This document shows, piece by piece, positions 40,275 through 49,514 of a stretch of 64,000 bases of DNA. The DNA is from Falsochrobactrum ovis (GTDB taxonomy: Bacteria > Pseudomonadota > Alphaproteobacteria > Rhizobiales > Rhizobiaceae): positions 289,137-353,136 of the forward strand of contig NZ_QLMK01000002.1 in assembly GCF_003259955.1 (NCBI RefSeq), given 5' to 3'. Under the pieces are notes generated by a model, which saw nothing but the letters and a program-made list of their open reading frames with translations, searched no databases and was not told the DNA's origin. The position numbers and the translations under genes are program-made. The number at the start of each line of letters is the position of its first letter. The first letter of the stretch is position 1.

Positions 40275-40757
40275 TATCTCATTTTGCTATATCTACATAT
40301 ATTAAACTTTGAAGATATCTATATAAGTGATTGGTTTTAGACAAGTTTTTATCTCTATAAGGATTTTTGAAATTGATTTGATGTTTAGAAATAAATTTCA
40401 ATGATTGATATGCTGGTCGGGTTTGGCTATGTGGCGATTTCAGAATAGCAGTTAGGTTGATCAATTTTTCATGGACTATAGTGTACAAAAGTCTTGTTGG
40501 GGTGTCACACTCCGCGCAGTCATTGCTTTATTTACCCTTATTGTTCTTGCCTATCTTTTCATGAGATAATCGCGATAGCGATTGCGCAAAGCGGAACATT
40601 TATGCCGCGTTTGGGCGCTCTGCTTGTATTATAGTGCGCATAAACTATTTTATAGGTGCAGCTACGCAAGCAAGGCGCATAATGGCAGCTTTAAAGCGCG
40701 CATGCGAAGCTCAGCAACCTTGACCGTGCTCATTTTATAGGCTGGAGAAGGTGTTGA
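40275..40757. other. 483-base AT-rich gap before sdaA
   Basis: The first 200 bases are notably AT-rich and contain no convincing gene; a 69-codon frame on - (40279-40488) has low-complexity composition. A 32-codon frame at 40471-40569 may encode a tiny membrane protein (listed separately). The last 180 bases before sdaA should hold its promoter. I see no clear consensus or riboswitch. Confidence 0.4.
40471..40569 (+). CDS. possible 32-residue single-helix membrane protein
   Basis: The frame opens MDYSVQKSCWGV and continues as one hydrophobic helix (AVIALFTLIVLAYLFMR). This has the size and composition of bacterial micro-membrane proteins. The ribosome-binding site is poor, so expression is uncertain. 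It stands alone between the YdcF gene and sdaA. Confidence 0.3.
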   Translation: MDYSVQKSCWGVTLRAVIALFTLIVLAYLFMR

Positions 40758-42164
40758 ATGTTTCTGTCAGTTTTCGATCTTTATAAGATTGGTATCGGAC
40801 CTTCCAGCTCTCACACAATGGGGCCAATGACGGCTGCCAATATGTTTCTTGAGGAACTGATCCGCGGGGATTGGCCTAAACCAGCCAATGCCAAAGTTCA
40901 TCGCCTTAGGGTTCGCTTACATGGCTCACTGGCGTTTACTGGCGTCGGCCATGCCACAGATCGCGCTGTCATTCTGGGTCTTTGTGGCTTTAAACCAGAT
41001 TCGATTGATCCAGACATAATGGACGATGAAGTTGCAAAAGTTGCGCACTCGCAGCAGCTTCAACCGCCGGGCCACCCGATCTATCATTTTGATCCCAAGG
41101 TCGATCTTATTTTAGATCGCAAAACCCCATTACCGGGTCACGCAAATGGTATGGCGTTTGAAGCCTATGATCGGGACGACCAATTATTGTTGCGCCGGGC
41201 CTATTTTTCAATTGGCGGCGGATTTGTTGTTACTGAAGAAGAATTAAACCGCATTCACTCTAGCGGTAAAAAGCAGGACGATAAGCTTCAGGCCGTTCCA
41301 TATCCCTTTAGCACCGCTGTCGAAATGTTAGAGATGGCGCAGGCTTCGGGGCTTTCCATCGCTGAGATGAAGCGGGCGAATGAACTGTGTCATATGGGCG
41401 AAGCAGAGCTTGATGAAAAGCTTGATCAGATCTGGGGGGCTATGCATTCATGCATTGAGCGCGGGCTTAGTTGTGACGGCATCATGCCGGGTGGGCTGAA
41501 TATTCGTCGTCGCGCACGTGATTTATATAATAAATTGCAAGAAGATTGGCGCAACAATCGCACCAATCCTTTATTGGCCAATGATTGGCTATCGGTTTAC
41601 GCCATGGCTGTGAACGAGGAAAACGCTTCCGGCGGCCGGGTGGTCACAGCGCCAACCAATGGCGCTGCCGGAGTGGTGCCCGCGGTTTTGCGTTATTATC
41701 TTCATTTTCACGAAGAAGCTGATGAAAGAAGCGTCCGCGATTTTCTGCTGACCTCTGCTGCGATTGGTGGAATTATCAAGCATAATGCTTCAATCTCCGG
41801 AGCAGAAGTGGGATGTCAGGGTGAAGTAGGTTCAGCCTCTGCTATGGCGGCAGCGGGGCTGGCTGCGGTTCTGGGTGGCAATGCAGAGCAGATTGAAAAT
41901 GCTGCCGAGATAGCGTTGGAACATCATTTGGGAATGACTTGCGATCCAGTGGGCGGGCTGGTGCAGGTTCCTTGTATTGAACGCAATGCTTTTGGTGCAG
42001 TTAAAGCAGTCACTGCCGCGTCGCTGGCAATGAAAGGCGATGGGAAACATTTCGTGCCGCTTGATGCGTGCATTGAAACCATGCGCCAGACTGGCCATGA
42101 TATGAATGAGCGCTACAAGGAAACCAGTCAAGGCGGGCTTGCAGTCAATGTGGTCGCGTGCTGA
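40758..42164 (+). CDS. sdaA: L-serine ammonia-lyase (single-chain, iron-sulphur type)
   Basis: This enzyme deaminates L-serine to pyruvate and ammonia. The 468-residue product starts [24 protein letters not shown] and has the alpha-domain motif [13 protein letters not shown]. Cys in [31 protein letters not shown] would ligate the [4Fe-4S] cluster. GAAGGTG precedes the ATG. It is followed by a DUF1489 gene about 70 bases downstream. Confidence 0.96.
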   Translation: MFLSVFDLYKIGIGPSSSHTMGPMTAANMFLEELIRGDWPKPANAKVHRLRVRLHGSLAFTGVGHATDRAVILGLCGFKPDSIDPDIMDDEVAKVAHSQQLQPPGHPIYHFDPKVDLILDRKTPLPGHANGMAFEAYDRDDQLLLRRAYFSIGGGFVVTEEELNRIHSSGKKQDDKLQAVPYPFSTAVEMLEMAQASGLSIAEMKRANELCHMGEAELDEKLDQIWGAMHSCIERGLSCDGIMPGGLNIRRRARDLYNKLQEDWRNNRTNPLLANDWLSVYAMAVNEENASGGRVVTAPTNGAAGVVPAVLRYYLHFHEEADERSVRDFLLTSAAIGGIIKHNASISGAEVGCQGEVGSASAMAAAGLAAVLGGNAEQIENAAEIALEHHLGMTCDPVGGLVQVPCIERNAFGAVKAVTAASLAMKGDGKHFVPLDACIETMRQTGHDMNERYKETSQGGLAVNVVAC

Positions 42165-42233
42165 TCCATCCGTCAATTAGTTTAATTAAGGTGCGGGCTT
42201 GATGAAATGCGCAGCCTTGGCTAAATGCGTTCC

Positions 42234-42668
42234 ATGGCACTACACCTCGTAAAACTTTGCGTCGGCTGTGACAGCATAGAAGATCTCGCAGCTTGGATTG
42301 ATTTTCGGTTCGCCGAACAGCGAGCAGCTGGCCTTATTCCAGAACAGTTTCACACAACCCGTATGGTACCGAAAAGGGTAGATGAGCTTCTTGATGGAGG
42401 CTCACTTTATTGGGTCATTAAGGGGAAAGTGCAGTGTCGCCAAAAATTGCTGGATATTCGCCCATTTACCGATGAGCAGGGGATTGGACGGTGCCATTTT
42501 GTTTTGGAACCCCGCATTATTCCAACACAATGGCAGCCAAGGCGGGCTTTTCAGGGTTGGCGTTACTTAGCTGAAGATCAAGCGCCTGCCGACGAAATAT
42601 CGGGTCAATCGGGGCAGGCGCTGCCAGCGGAGTTGCGGCAAGAGCTGGCCGAATTGGGCTTGCTTTAA
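42234..42668 (+). CDS. DUF1489 family protein
   Basis: The 144-residue product begins MALHLVKLCVGCDSIEDLAAW and contains YWVIKGKVQCRQKLLDI, the DUF1489 pattern found almost only in Alphaproteobacteria. The function is unknown. The start at 42234 matches family members; an ATG nine bases upstream is in frame. No good ribosome-binding site is visible for either. Confidence 0.85.
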   Translation: MALHLVKLCVGCDSIEDLAAWIDFRFAEQRAAGLIPEQFHTTRMVPKRVDELLDGGSLYWVIKGKVQCRQKLLDIRPFTDEQGIGRCHFVLEPRIIPTQWQPRRAFQGWRYLAEDQAPADEISGQSGQALPAELRQELAELGLL

Positions 42669-42888
42669 GGTATGAAAAGTCGAGTGATCTTAATCGGCAT
42701 AGGATCGCCATGATCAAGCGCTTTGGTTTTTTGAATTTTTGGAAAGAGATCATTCATGCAACTGAAGATGCATGAATGCAGTTCGAAGCTGAGTTTTTGC
42801 AAATTTGATAGCGCAAATCCGCACATTTAAAATTGCAGATGAGCTGAGCTGATCGACCTGAAATAATCCTGCAATAATATTGCTGTTT

Positions 42889-43182
42889 TCAGTTTTTGAT
42901 CGTGACCTTTACCGTCACCTTATCGGACCTAACCGGAAGGCACATACGCATCATTGCACGGGGTTGCACCATGCGTCGATTACGTGCCGCGTGACAGGCC
43001 AGTAGTCCAACCAGCTCACGCGTTTGCAGTGATTTCCCACGACGAATTTCTGATATACGAAGCGCTGCTTGCTTGAGGGTTTGAATGAATAAAAACGATC
43101 CAGGCGTTAGCCGGTCGCATTCGGGCGACGGAGAACCGGAAGCTAAGGGGCGCATGCTCGATTTTTCGTTCATATTCAACAT
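42889..43182 (-). CDS. hypothetical protein
   Basis: The 97-residue product starts MLNMNEKSSMRPLASGS, with GAGGG eight bases before the ATG. Its centre (LKQAALRISEIRRGKSLQTRELVGLLACHAARNRRMVQP) looks like a compact basic helical domain that could bind nucleic acid. I recognise no family. It sits upstream of the carboxypeptidase gene's end, on the same strand and after it in transcription order. The gap 42669-42888 on its downstream side holds nothing I recognise. Confidence 0.55.
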   Translation of the reverse strand: MLNMNEKSSMRPLASGSPSPECDRLTPGSFLFIQTLKQAALRISEIRRGKSLQTRELVGLLACHAARNRRMVQPRAMMRMCLPVRSDKVTVKVTIKN

Positions 43183-43225
43183 CTCGAAACCCTCACAACG
43201 CTGTACAAATCTGGGTTTTAAGTGG

Positions 43226-43251
43226 TCGCTAAAGGAAAGCTCCTTTAGCGA
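43226..43251 (-). terminator. hairpin abutting the dac stop codon
   Basis: TCGCTAAAGGA (43226-43236) and TCCTTTAGCGA (43241-43251) form a perfect eleven-base stem with a four-base loop, directly next to the carboxypeptidase stop codon. No T-run follows on -, so it may be a 3' stabilising structure or a weak terminator. Confidence 0.55.
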
Positions 43252-44661
43252 TTAGTTGGCGATGGCGTAACAACCGATGCTCTTTTTCTTGAGCACAGCA
43301 CACGCGTCCCAGGCTGCCTGCTTGGAGTTGAAGCCGACAAAACGCGCGCGGTAGAATGTCGAGTTACCTTTCTGGAAGGTTTCCGTATAAGGCGATACCG
43401 CTCTAAGAGAATTGCCAGCCGAAGCAGAAACTTTTACCAGCATTTCGCGGGCTTGTTTTTCACTTGGCAGTGAACCCACCTGGATTGCCCAACCGCCCGA
43501 AACCGGTGCAGAAGCCGTGGTTACTGGATCGATCTCATCGGAAGGCGGCGTCGAAGCGATGCGAGCCTTGGGCGTTGGACGGATTACGTCCTCAACTGCC
43601 AGCGCTGCTGGGCGCGGGGTAGGCGCTGCAAGGGCAAGAAGCTTTGGTTCTTCCACATCTCCCTCGCCAGTTTCATTATTGATAACCTCTTCAATAGCGA
43701 CGATCTGGCGAGCGACCGGAATAGGCGCATCTTTGGCTGCGGGAAGTCCAACTGAGGCCACAAGCTGTGGAGCGTCATTGCGCATGGCGATCAGAGCCTG
43801 TGAGCTACGATTGCGGCTGGCTGCTGGCAGATATTTGCGGATCAATTCACGCATATGTGCATCGCGGCTGGCGCCCGTATTGCCACCCATGACGACGGCG
43901 ACGATGCTGCGGCCATCGAGCTGGACGGAAGAAGCAAGATTATAGCCAGAAGCATTGGTGTAACCGGTCTTAATGCCATCTACACCTTGGACACGGCCAA
44001 GCAACCGGTTATGCCCTCGGATTGTTTGACCGCGAAATACGAAACTACTACGCGAGAAATATGAATATTCACGCGGAAAATGCTGGCGCAGTGCTAGGCT
44101 GAGAATAGCCATATCGCGCGCAGTCGTTTGCTGTTGCATATTAGGCAAGCCAGATGCGTTGCGGAAAGTCGTGCTGCGCATCCCTAGACGACGGGCTTTG
44201 TCGGTCATCATCTGGGCAAAACGTGTTTCAGACCCACCCAAATATTCACCAACAGCGGCAGCCACGTCATTGGCTGATTTGGTGATCAGAGCCAGAATCG
44301 CATCTTCGGCACGAATTTTTTGACCAGGACGAAAGCCGATTTTCGTCGGTGGCCGCGCCGCAGCATAGGCGGAGACAGGAATCATTGTGTCTTTGGTCAT
44401 CCGGCCTGCCTTCATGGCTTCAAACATCATGTAGACAGTCATCATCTTGGTAAGGGAAGCCGGATAGCGTTTTGCATCTGCTTTGGACGCGAACAGGGTT
44501 TTACCCGTGTTTGCATCGACGACGATTGCTGCATAACGTTCATTCGCCGCCGCCGGTACTGTGGTGGAGGCCGTTGAACAACCTGTTACAACGGCAAGAA
44601 GCAGAACGGCTTGCGCCGCTCTTTTCAACACTTTCGTGGTGTTACTAAATGCATTAAGCAC
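43252..44661 (-). CDS. D-alanyl-D-alanine carboxypeptidase with SPOR domain
   Basis: This low-molecular-weight penicillin-binding protein trims the peptidoglycan pentapeptide in the periplasm. The 469-residue product has a signal peptide (AVLLLAVVTGC, possibly a lipoprotein at Cys28). Its catalytic motifs are Ser69-x-x-Lys72 (SLTK), SAN at 129-131 and KTG at 231-233. A Pro/Ala-rich linker is followed by a C-terminal SPOR domain (about 390-469, GWAIQVGSLPSEKQAREML) that binds denuded glycan. I use a GTG start at 44661 because the upstream extension is atypical. The SPOR domain suggests a septal role. Confidence 0.9.
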   Translation of the reverse strand: MLNAFSNTTKVLKRAAQAVLLLAVVTGCSTASTTVPAAANERYAAIVVDANTGKTLFASKADAKRYPASLTKMMTVYMMFEAMKAGRMTKDTMIPVSAYAAARPPTKIGFRPGQKIRAEDAILALITKSANDVAAAVGEYLGGSETRFAQMMTDKARRLGMRSTTFRNASGLPNMQQQTTARDMAILSLALRQHFPREYSYFSRSSFVFRGQTIRGHNRLLGRVQGVDGIKTGYTNASGYNLASSVQLDGRSIVAVVMGGNTGASRDAHMRELIRKYLPAASRNRSSQALIAMRNDAPQLVASVGLPAAKDAPIPVARQIVAIEEVINNETGEGDVEEPKLLALAAPTPRPAALAVEDVIRPTPKARIASTPPSDEIDPVTTASAPVSGGWAIQVGSLPSEKQAREMLVKVSASAGNSLRAVSPYTETFQKGNSTFYRARFVGFNSKQAAWDACAVLKKKSIGCYAIAN

Positions 44662-44959
44662 GATGATAACCTGCCTGTATCCCGGTTTTTTTAAACTGCG
44701 GCGCAAAAGGCACACAGCAATCTAATTCCGGGACCTTAATGTCATCAGCGTTACCAATCCGTTTATGGATACCAATTTATTCATAATTTCTGCAAAAATT
44801 CTCGCAGAATATTGTGATGTGGCTCCATGGCCGCAAACAATAAGGCGACAAATGCAGATGTCAGGTTGCATGTAATGTGGAAGGGCTTAAAATCGCCTAA
44901 AGCTGTCCTACATAATGATGGACAGGCCAGAGAGATTGGCATTTCGGGTGAAGGGTTCG

Positions 44960-45310
44960 ATGAAGCAATTCGATCTAATTATGCAGGGTAAGACCGTTAA
45001 TGGTTCCGGTGCGGACAGCGGGACCGTTATTGTTACCCGAACTCAACCTAAAACCAAGAAACCAAGTCTTTATCGGGTGCTGTTACTCAATGACGATTAT
45101 ACGCCAATGGAATTTGTCATACATGTCTTACAGCGGTTCTTTCAAAAGAACCTTGAAGACGCCACCCGCATTATGTTGCATGTACACAATCATGGTGTCG
45201 GTGAGTGCGGTGTCTTTACTTATGAGGTCGCTGAGACCAAAGTAAGCCAAGTCATGGATTTTGCCCGCCAGAACCAGCATCCATTACAATGCGTGATGGA
45301 GAAAAAGTGA
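44960..45310 (+). CDS. clpS: ATP-dependent Clp protease adaptor ClpS
   Basis: ClpS delivers N-degron substrates to ClpAP. The 116-residue product has a variable N-terminal arm and the core [27 protein letters not shown]. The [25 protein letters not shown] region lines the N-degron pocket. The ATG at 44960 is preceded by GAAGGG; an upstream in-frame ATG at 44915 lacks such a site. clpA starts six bases after its stop. Confidence 0.95.
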   Translation: MKQFDLIMQGKTVNGSGADSGTVIVTRTQPKTKKPSLYRVLLLNDDYTPMEFVIHVLQRFFQKNLEDATRIMLHVHNHGVGECGVFTYEVAETKVSQVMDFARQNQHPLQCVMEKK

Positions 45311-45316
45311 GGTAAC

Positions 45317-47797
45317 ATGCCATCGTTTTCCCCCAGCCTTGAAAGGGCATTGCATCAGGCCCTCACAATTGCAAACGAGCGGCACCATGAATATGCCACG
45401 CTCGAACATTTATTGCTTGCGCTGATCGATGATCAAGAAGCCAGCGCAGTGATGCGAGCCTGCAATGTCGACCTTGAGCATCTACGGCGCATTGTAACGG
45501 ATTATATTGACCGTGAACTTGATAATCTGATCACGGGCTATGACGAAGATTCAAAACCCACCGCTGCATTCCAACGAGTGATTCAGCGCGCAGTAATTCA
45601 TGTGCAGTCGTCAAATCGTGAAGAAGTGACGGGTGCTAATGTATTGGTCGCGATTTTTGCTGAGCGGGAAAGCCATGCTGCCTATTTCCTGCAAGAGCAG
45701 CAGATGACCCGTTATGACGCGGTGAATTATATATCACATGGTATTTCAAAACGCGGGCAAAACAGTGAGCCTCGTACACCGCGCGGCACTGAAAACGTGA
45801 ATGAAGAGCGAAGCAGTGTTGATGCAGATGAAACCACCAAGAAGAAGCAGGATGCGCTCACTGCCTATTGCGTCAATCTTAATGAGAAGGCTAAAGCCGG
45901 TCGAATTGATCCGCTCATAGGTCGTGAAAGTGAAATCAGCCGAACTATCCAGGTTTTGTGCCGACGCTCCAAAAACAACCCGCTCTATGTGGGGGATCCT
46001 GGTGTCGGTAAAACCGCGATTGCCGAAGGGCTAGCAAAACGTATCGTCGAAGGGCAGGTGCCAAAGGCGCTGGCTGATGCGACGATATTTTCGCTCGATA
46101 TGGGTACGCTCCTTGCTGGAACGCGTTATCGTGGGGATTTTGAAGAGAGGCTGAAACAAGTTGTAAAAGAGCTTGAGGATTATCCTGGGGCTGTCCTTTT
46201 TATTGATGAAATCCATACGGTGATTGGGGCAGGGGCCACTTCCGGTGGCGCGATGGATGCATCGAACTTGCTTAAGCCTGCTTTGTCTTCTGGCGCAATT
46301 CGTTGCATTGGGTCGACGACTTACAAGGAATATCGCCAATTTTTCGAAAAGGATCGTGCGCTGGTTCGCAGGTTCCAGAAAATTGACGTCAATGAGCCGT
46401 CTATCCCCGATGCGATTGAAATCATGAAGGGGCTTAAACCCTATTTCGAGGAGTTCCATAAGGTCAAATATACGGGCGATGCCATCAAGTCGGCGGTAGA
46501 GCTTTCGGCTCGATATATTTCTGATCGGAAACTGCCAGATAAAGCAATTGACGTCATTGATGAGACCGGCGCCAGCCAGATGCTTTTGCCAGAAAGCAAA
46601 CGAAAAAAGACGATTGGCGTCAAGGAAATCGAGGCTACCATTGCTACGATGGCTCGTATTCCGCCTAAATCCGTCTCAAAAGATGACGAGCAGGTGCTTG
46701 CACATCTTGAATCGGAGCTCAAACGGGTCGTCTATGGTCAAGATTTGGCGATTGAAGCACTATCGGCTTCGATCAAGCTAGCCCGGGCTGGCTTGCGTGA
46801 GCCAGATAAGCCGATCGGGTCCTATCTGTTTTCGGGGCCGACAGGCGTTGGTAAAACGGAAGTTGCCAAACAGCTTGCAGCGTCACTCGGTGTGGAACTG
46901 CTTCGCTTTGATATGTCCGAATATATGGAGCGTCATACCGTATCGAGGCTGATCGGTGCGCCTCCGGGCTATGTCGGGTTTGATCAGGGTGGTCTTTTGA
47001 CTGATGGTGTTGATCAGCATCCGCATTGCGTGTTGCTTCTGGACGAGATCGAAAAAGCCCATCCAGATTTGTTCAATATTTTGTTGCAGGTCATGGATCA
47101 CGGTGCGCTGACAGATCATAACGGAAAGAAGATAGACTTCCGCAATGTGATTCTGATCATGACGACCAATGCTGGCGCAGCGGACATGGCAAAGGCTGCG
47201 ATTGGATTTGGTTCGACTCGGCGTGAGGGTGACGATATGGAGGCCATCAATCGTCTATTTACGCCGGAATTCAGGAACCGTCTTGATGCAATTGTGCCCT
47301 TTGGTCCATTGCCGGTGCCTGTAATTCATCAGGTGGTGCAAAAATTTGTGCTTCAACTTGAAGCCCAGCTTGCGGAGCGTGGTGTAACTTTTGAATTGAC
47401 CGAGGCGGCTATCGCGTGGCTGGCAGATAAGGGGTATGACGAAAGAATGGGTGCACGTCCGTTGGCCCGTGTCATCCAAGAATATATTAAGAAGCCTCTG
47501 GCGGAAGAAGTTCTGTTTGGAAACCTGAAACATGGCGGCACTGTTCGTGTTGACGTCAAGGTAGACTCCGATGGCAAGTCGGGTCTGTCTCTTGAAGCTG
47601 TAGCGGATAAGCCGGTAAAACCTAAAAAGGATATCCCTGCGGAAAAGAAGATGCCTCGAAAGAAAACCGCTGTGAAAAAGGCGGAGAAAGATAAGGTTCT
47701 GGCTGGAACAGACGATCTGGCGGCGCAAGAAACTAAGTCCTCACGCAACGCCACTTCGCCAAAATCTTCGGTTCCGAAAGTTCCGCGTTCGAAATAA
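45317..47797 (+). CDS. clpA: ATP-dependent Clp protease ATPase subunit ClpA
   Basis: ClpA unfolds substrates and feeds them to ClpP. The 826-residue product has the N-domain (1-145) that binds ClpS, AAA-1 with GDPGVGKT near 226-233, and AAA-2 with GPTGVGKT near 505-513. The IGF tripeptide loop that docks on ClpP is near 632. The C-terminus is unusual: about 65 residues rich in Lys, Pro and Ser (KKDIPAEKKMPRKKTAVKK onward) extend past where E. coli ClpA ends. A terminator follows. Confidence 0.96.
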   Translation: MPSFSPSLERALHQALTIANERHHEYATLEHLLLALIDDQEASAVMRACNVDLEHLRRIVTDYIDRELDNLITGYDEDSKPTAAFQRVIQRAVIHVQSSNREEVTGANVLVAIFAERESHAAYFLQEQQMTRYDAVNYISHGISKRGQNSEPRTPRGTENVNEERSSVDADETTKKKQDALTAYCVNLNEKAKAGRIDPLIGRESEISRTIQVLCRRSKNNPLYVGDPGVGKTAIAEGLAKRIVEGQVPKALADATIFSLDMGTLLAGTRYRGDFEERLKQVVKELEDYPGAVLFIDEIHTVIGAGATSGGAMDASNLLKPALSSGAIRCIGSTTYKEYRQFFEKDRALVRRFQKIDVNEPSIPDAIEIMKGLKPYFEEFHKVKYTGDAIKSAVELSARYISDRKLPDKAIDVIDETGASQMLLPESKRKKTIGVKEIEATIATMARIPPKSVSKDDEQVLAHLESELKRVVYGQDLAIEALSASIKLARAGLREPDKPIGSYLFSGPTGVGKTEVAKQLAASLGVELLRFDMSEYMERHTVSRLIGAPPGYVGFDQGGLLTDGVDQHPHCVLLLDEIEKAHPDLFNILLQVMDHGALTDHNGKKIDFRNVILIMTTNAGAADMAKAAIGFGSTRREGDDMEAINRLFTPEFRNRLDAIVPFGPLPVPVIHQVVQKFVLQLEAQLAERGVTFELTEAAIAWLADKGYDERMGARPLARVIQEYIKKPLAEEVLFGNLKHGGTVRVDVKVDSDGKSGLSLEAVADKPVKPKKDIPAEKKMPRKKTAVKKAEKDKVLAGTDDLAAQETKSSRNATSPKSSVPKVPRSK

Positions 47798-47807
47798 ACA
47801 TGATCTT

Positions 47808-47830
47808 GGCCCCCAATATGGGGGCCTTTT
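47808..47830 (+). terminator. rho-independent terminator after clpA
   Basis: GGCCCCC (47808-47814) and GGGGGCC (47820-47826) pair around AATAT and are followed by TTTT. It lies ten bases after the clpA stop. Confidence 0.9.
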
Positions 47831-47907
47831 CGTAATTGAGCTCAAAAATAGTGAGATCGGTCTACAAACTGGTTTCTTGTTTTTGAGGACATGCTTATCG
47901 TCGCCCT

Positions 47908-48669
47908 ATGTCAATGAGTCGCCCATCACTTTTGCCTTTTCAGTCGGAAGCAGACAGCCAGCTTCGGTGGTTCTTCCGTGGCACGGGTCGCATCTTTAGC
48001 GTTCCGTCCATCTTGTTGATGAGTTCATTTGTCGGCTTTGCGGGGTTAGCAATTCAAAGCGGTATTACGCTTGCTCAGGCGGTCTTCATGACAATCACCA
48101 TTTGGGCATTGCCAGCCAAAGTGGTGCTTATTGGTGCGATCAGCGCCAATGCGGCGCTCCCCGCAATTATTCTTGCGGTTGGTTTGTCGTCGGTTCGCCT
48201 GACGCCAATGGTTGTAGCGTTGCTGCCAGAATTGAAGGGGCCGAATACTCGCAAACTTACTTTGGCGATATTGAGCCATTTTGTGGCTGTGACAGCTTGG
48301 GTCATGGCCATGGAAGAGTTCCGCAATGTCCCTCGAAGAATGCGAACAAGCTATTTTGCTGGCATCGGAACCATTTTAATCTGTTTTAATTCTCTTGTCG
48401 TGGTGGCAGTCTATCTCATTTCGGCGACCTTCCCGCCGATAATGTTCGCCGCTCTTTTCATGTTGACGCCAATGTATTTCCTTACTTCATTATGGCGCTC
48501 GGCCAGAGAACGGGCGGGGCAGCTAGCAATGATCTGCGGCATTCTCCTGCTTCCGGTTTTTCATTATTTTGCTCCCGGATACGATTTATTGTTAACTGGC
48601 TGCGTCGGAGGATTGATCGCCTTTGGTTTCCACCGAGCTCAACTCCGGCGAGGAAGTAAAGCGGCGTGA
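47908..48669 (+). CDS. azlC: AzlC family branched-chain amino acid exporter subunit
   Basis: AzlC is the large subunit of the AzlCD exporter for branched-chain amino acids. The 253-residue product has about six membrane helices and the family signature around ALPAIILAVGLSSVRLTPMVVALLPEL. ATG codons at 47908 and 47914 are both possible. It overlaps the next gene by four bases (GTGA), consistent with a two-gene operon. Confidence 0.85.
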   Translation: MSMSRPSLLPFQSEADSQLRWFFRGTGRIFSVPSILLMSSFVGFAGLAIQSGITLAQAVFMTITIWALPAKVVLIGAISANAALPAIILAVGLSSVRLTPMVVALLPELKGPNTRKLTLAILSHFVAVTAWVMAMEEFRNVPRRMRTSYFAGIGTILICFNSLVVVAVYLISATFPPIMFAALFMLTPMYFLTSLWRSARERAGQLAMICGILLLPVFHYFAPGYDLLLTGCVGGLIAFGFHRAQLRRGSKAA

Positions 48670-49013
48670 CTTGGACAGCTTATTCAGAATGGTGGTGGCC
48701 ATTCATTTTCATCCTGATTGCTGGCGCGCTGCCGACTTATTTCTTTCGACTTATGGGCGTTTTGATCGGCGGGCGTGTAAGCGAAGATTCTCAGCTATTG
48801 GTGCTGGTGCGTTGCGTCGCCACGGCGCTGGTCGCTGGCGTGATCGCCCAACTTATTCTTTACCCAAATGGCGAGTTGGCCAATTCGCCGATCTGGTTGC
48901 GGGTGGGGTCAGCTTTAGTGGGGTTTGCGGCATTCGTAATTGCCGGCAAGCGGTTATTGGTCGGTATTTTGGTGGCGGAAGCCCTGCTGGTTTTAGGGCT
49001 TCTGCTTTTATAA
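48666..49013 (+). CDS. azlD: AzlD family small transport subunit
   Basis: The 115-residue product starts with a GTG (MTWTAYSEWWWPFIFILIAG) that overlaps the azlC stop. It has four hydrophobic segments and the AzlD pattern LPTYFFRLMGVLIGGRV with LLVLVRCVATALVAGVIAQLIL. It works as the partner of AzlC in the inner membrane. Its stop is convergent with that of the HIT gene, 13 bases away. Confidence 0.85.
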   Translation: MTWTAYSEWWWPFIFILIAGALPTYFFRLMGVLIGGRVSEDSQLLVLVRCVATALVAGVIAQLILYPNGELANSPIWLRVGSALVGFAAFVIAGKRLLVGILVAEALLVLGLLLL

Positions 49014-49026
49014 AAGTCTTTATATT

Positions 49027-49449
49027 TCAGATAGATGCTTTGATTTTTTCAGCATTTGCTGCAAGTGTTTCAGCGTCTTCCATCTGTCCCGTATGCGGTT
49101 TTAATGCAATGCCATCAAAGCGGGGAATAACATGGAAGTGAAGGTGGTAAACCGTCTGGCCTGCTGCAGGCTCATTAAATTGCATAATGGTAACGCCATC
49201 AGCAGAAAATGCTTTTTTAACGGCAATGGCGATTTGCTGCACGGCTTTTATGGTTTCGGCCAAAACCTGCGGGTCAGCATCCAAAAGATTACGCGAGGCA
49301 GCTTTGGGGACAACCAATGTATGGCCGGGGCCTTGTGGCATAAGATCCATGAATGCGATGACATGTTCGTTTTCTAAAACGCGGGTAGAGGGTACCTCGC
49401 CACGGAGAATTTTGGCGAAGATATTGTCATTATCATAAGTAGCAGGCAT
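49027..49449 (-). CDS. HIT family nucleotide hydrolase
   Basis: The 140-residue product starts MPATYDNDNIFAKILRGEVPST after GGAGAG, and has the histidine triad HLHFHVI with His102, 104 and 106. HIT proteins of the HinT type hydrolyse nucleotide phosphoramidates. The true substrate is not known. Confidence 0.93.
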   Translation of the reverse strand: MPATYDNDNIFAKILRGEVPSTRVLENEHVIAFMDLMPQGPGHTLVVPKAASRNLLDADPQVLAETIKAVQQIAIAVKKAFSADGVTIMQFNEPAAGQTVYHLHFHVIPRFDGIALKPHTGQMEDAETLAANAEKIKASI

Positions 49450-49514
49450 CTGATTCTCTCCAGTATTCGATAGTTCAATGAGAAAGCATCGTACGCGGCG
49501 GTTCAAGTGGGGGC

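Noticed and set aside
40279-40488. 69-codon frame on - in the AT-rich gap
   Set aside because: The composition follows the AT-rich DNA and there is no ribosome-binding site or known motif.
42517-42753. 78-codon frame on - after DUF1489
   Set aside because: Its C-terminal two thirds are the reverse of the DUF1489 coding region, and the start region lacks a good ribosome-binding site.
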